Positions 5,070-5,341 of a stretch of DNA of 5,341 nucleotides are shown piece after piece (position 1 is the first letter of the stretch; each line of letters starts with the position of its first letter). The notes under the pieces are model-generated. The model worked only from the letters and a program-made list of their open reading frames with translations. It ran no database searches and had not been told where the DNA came from. The stretch lies in the NCBI GenBank assembly GCA_009691355.1, contig SICW01000052.1:1-5341 (forward strand), given 5' to 3'. Made by a program: the position numbers and the translations under genes. The DNA comes from Candidatus Woesearchaeota archaeon (GTDB taxonomy: Archaea > Nanobdellota > Nanobdellia > SCGC-AAA011-G17 > GW2011-AR17).

Positions 5070-5341
5070 ATGAACCAACGATTTGCAATTTTATTTATGG
5101 GATCAGATAGGTGTTTATCAGAAGTTCAAAGAGACTATATCGTACGAAGAGCAGGTTCACTCTATTTCCAGGCTGAAAAAGAAGGGAATGTATCTTTAGA
5201 TGCAGAATCTGATTCTTTAGAAGGAAGAATCACTGCTGGTCAATGGGTAAGTCTGGGTGCCTTAGGTGGTGTTTCCTACAAAGCAGAAGTTGATACAGAC
5301 AAAGGAAAAGTCAAAATAGGGTTTCTTATTCGAGAAATTCC
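5070..5341 (+). CDS. Unrecognised protein, N-terminal part (3' partial)
   Basis: An ATG at 5070 opens a frame that stays open for 90 codons to the window edge. The start is supported by a TATA box about 26 nt upstream and by the lack of any other start nearby. The visible part begins MNQRFAILFMGSDRCLSEVQ and continues with charged, soluble-looking sequence containing GRITAGQWVSLGALGGVSYK and then VDTDKGKVKIGFLIRE. It has no signal peptide or long membrane helix and looks like alternating helix then beta strands. I do not recognise a family. The gene is in the same direction as the M50 protease but appears to be transcribed from its own promoter, so a functional link is not established. Confidence 0.65.
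   Translation, partial: MNQRFAILFMGSDRCLSEVQRDYIVRRAGSLYFQAEKEGNVSLDAESDSLEGRITAGQWVSLGALGGVSYKAEVDTDKGKVKIGFLIREI

Overview
The window looks archaeal. The A+T-rich sequence carries an archaeal-type glutamyl-tRNA synthetase C-terminus, TATA boxes centred 26-28 nt upstream of start codons with almost no room for a 5' leader, and a predicted surface protein of the S-layer/CARDB-like (COG1361) kind. A DPANN-type lineage such as Woesearchaeota or Pacearchaeota is possible from the general character, but that is inference. No mobile element, CRISPR array, tRNA or rRNA was found.

Layout. (1) Positions 1-275 (+) hold the 3' end of a glutamyl-tRNA synthetase gene, followed by a T tract. (2) Positions 338-3042 (+) are a compact three-gene operon: a MacB/LolD-type ABC ATPase, an exported single-span protein with Ig-like domains, and a MacB/FtsX-type permease. 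The first gene has a leaderless-type promoter, the second a strong Shine-Dalgarno site, and the third overlaps the second by 11 nt. (3) Positions 3043-3714 (-) encode a Nudix hydrolase fused to a winged helix, resembling NrtR regulators of NAD metabolism. Its stop codon directly abuts the permease stop codon. (4) Positions 3757-4326 (-) are the 3' third of a large glutamine-dependent NAD+ synthetase (nadE) that has lost its start, its glutaminase domain and its ATP P-loop; it looks like a pseudogene or a deletion remnant. (5) Positions 4416-5033 (+) encode a small membrane metalloprotease of the M50/site-2 type. (6) Positions 5070-5341 (+) are the start of an unrecognised gene that runs off the window.

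How the genes fit together. The ABC operon probably forms one envelope complex: a cytoplasmic ATPase, a four-span permease with a large extracytoplasmic domain, and an extracytoplasmic Ig-like partner where bacterial systems have MacA. The Nudix-winged-helix gene beside a nadE relic suggests a former or present NAD-homeostasis locus. An 8+8 bp inverted repeat with a 6 bp spacer lies over the predicted TATA box of the Nudix gene and is a candidate autoregulatory operator. The nadE lesion and this candidate operator are the two most interesting observations.
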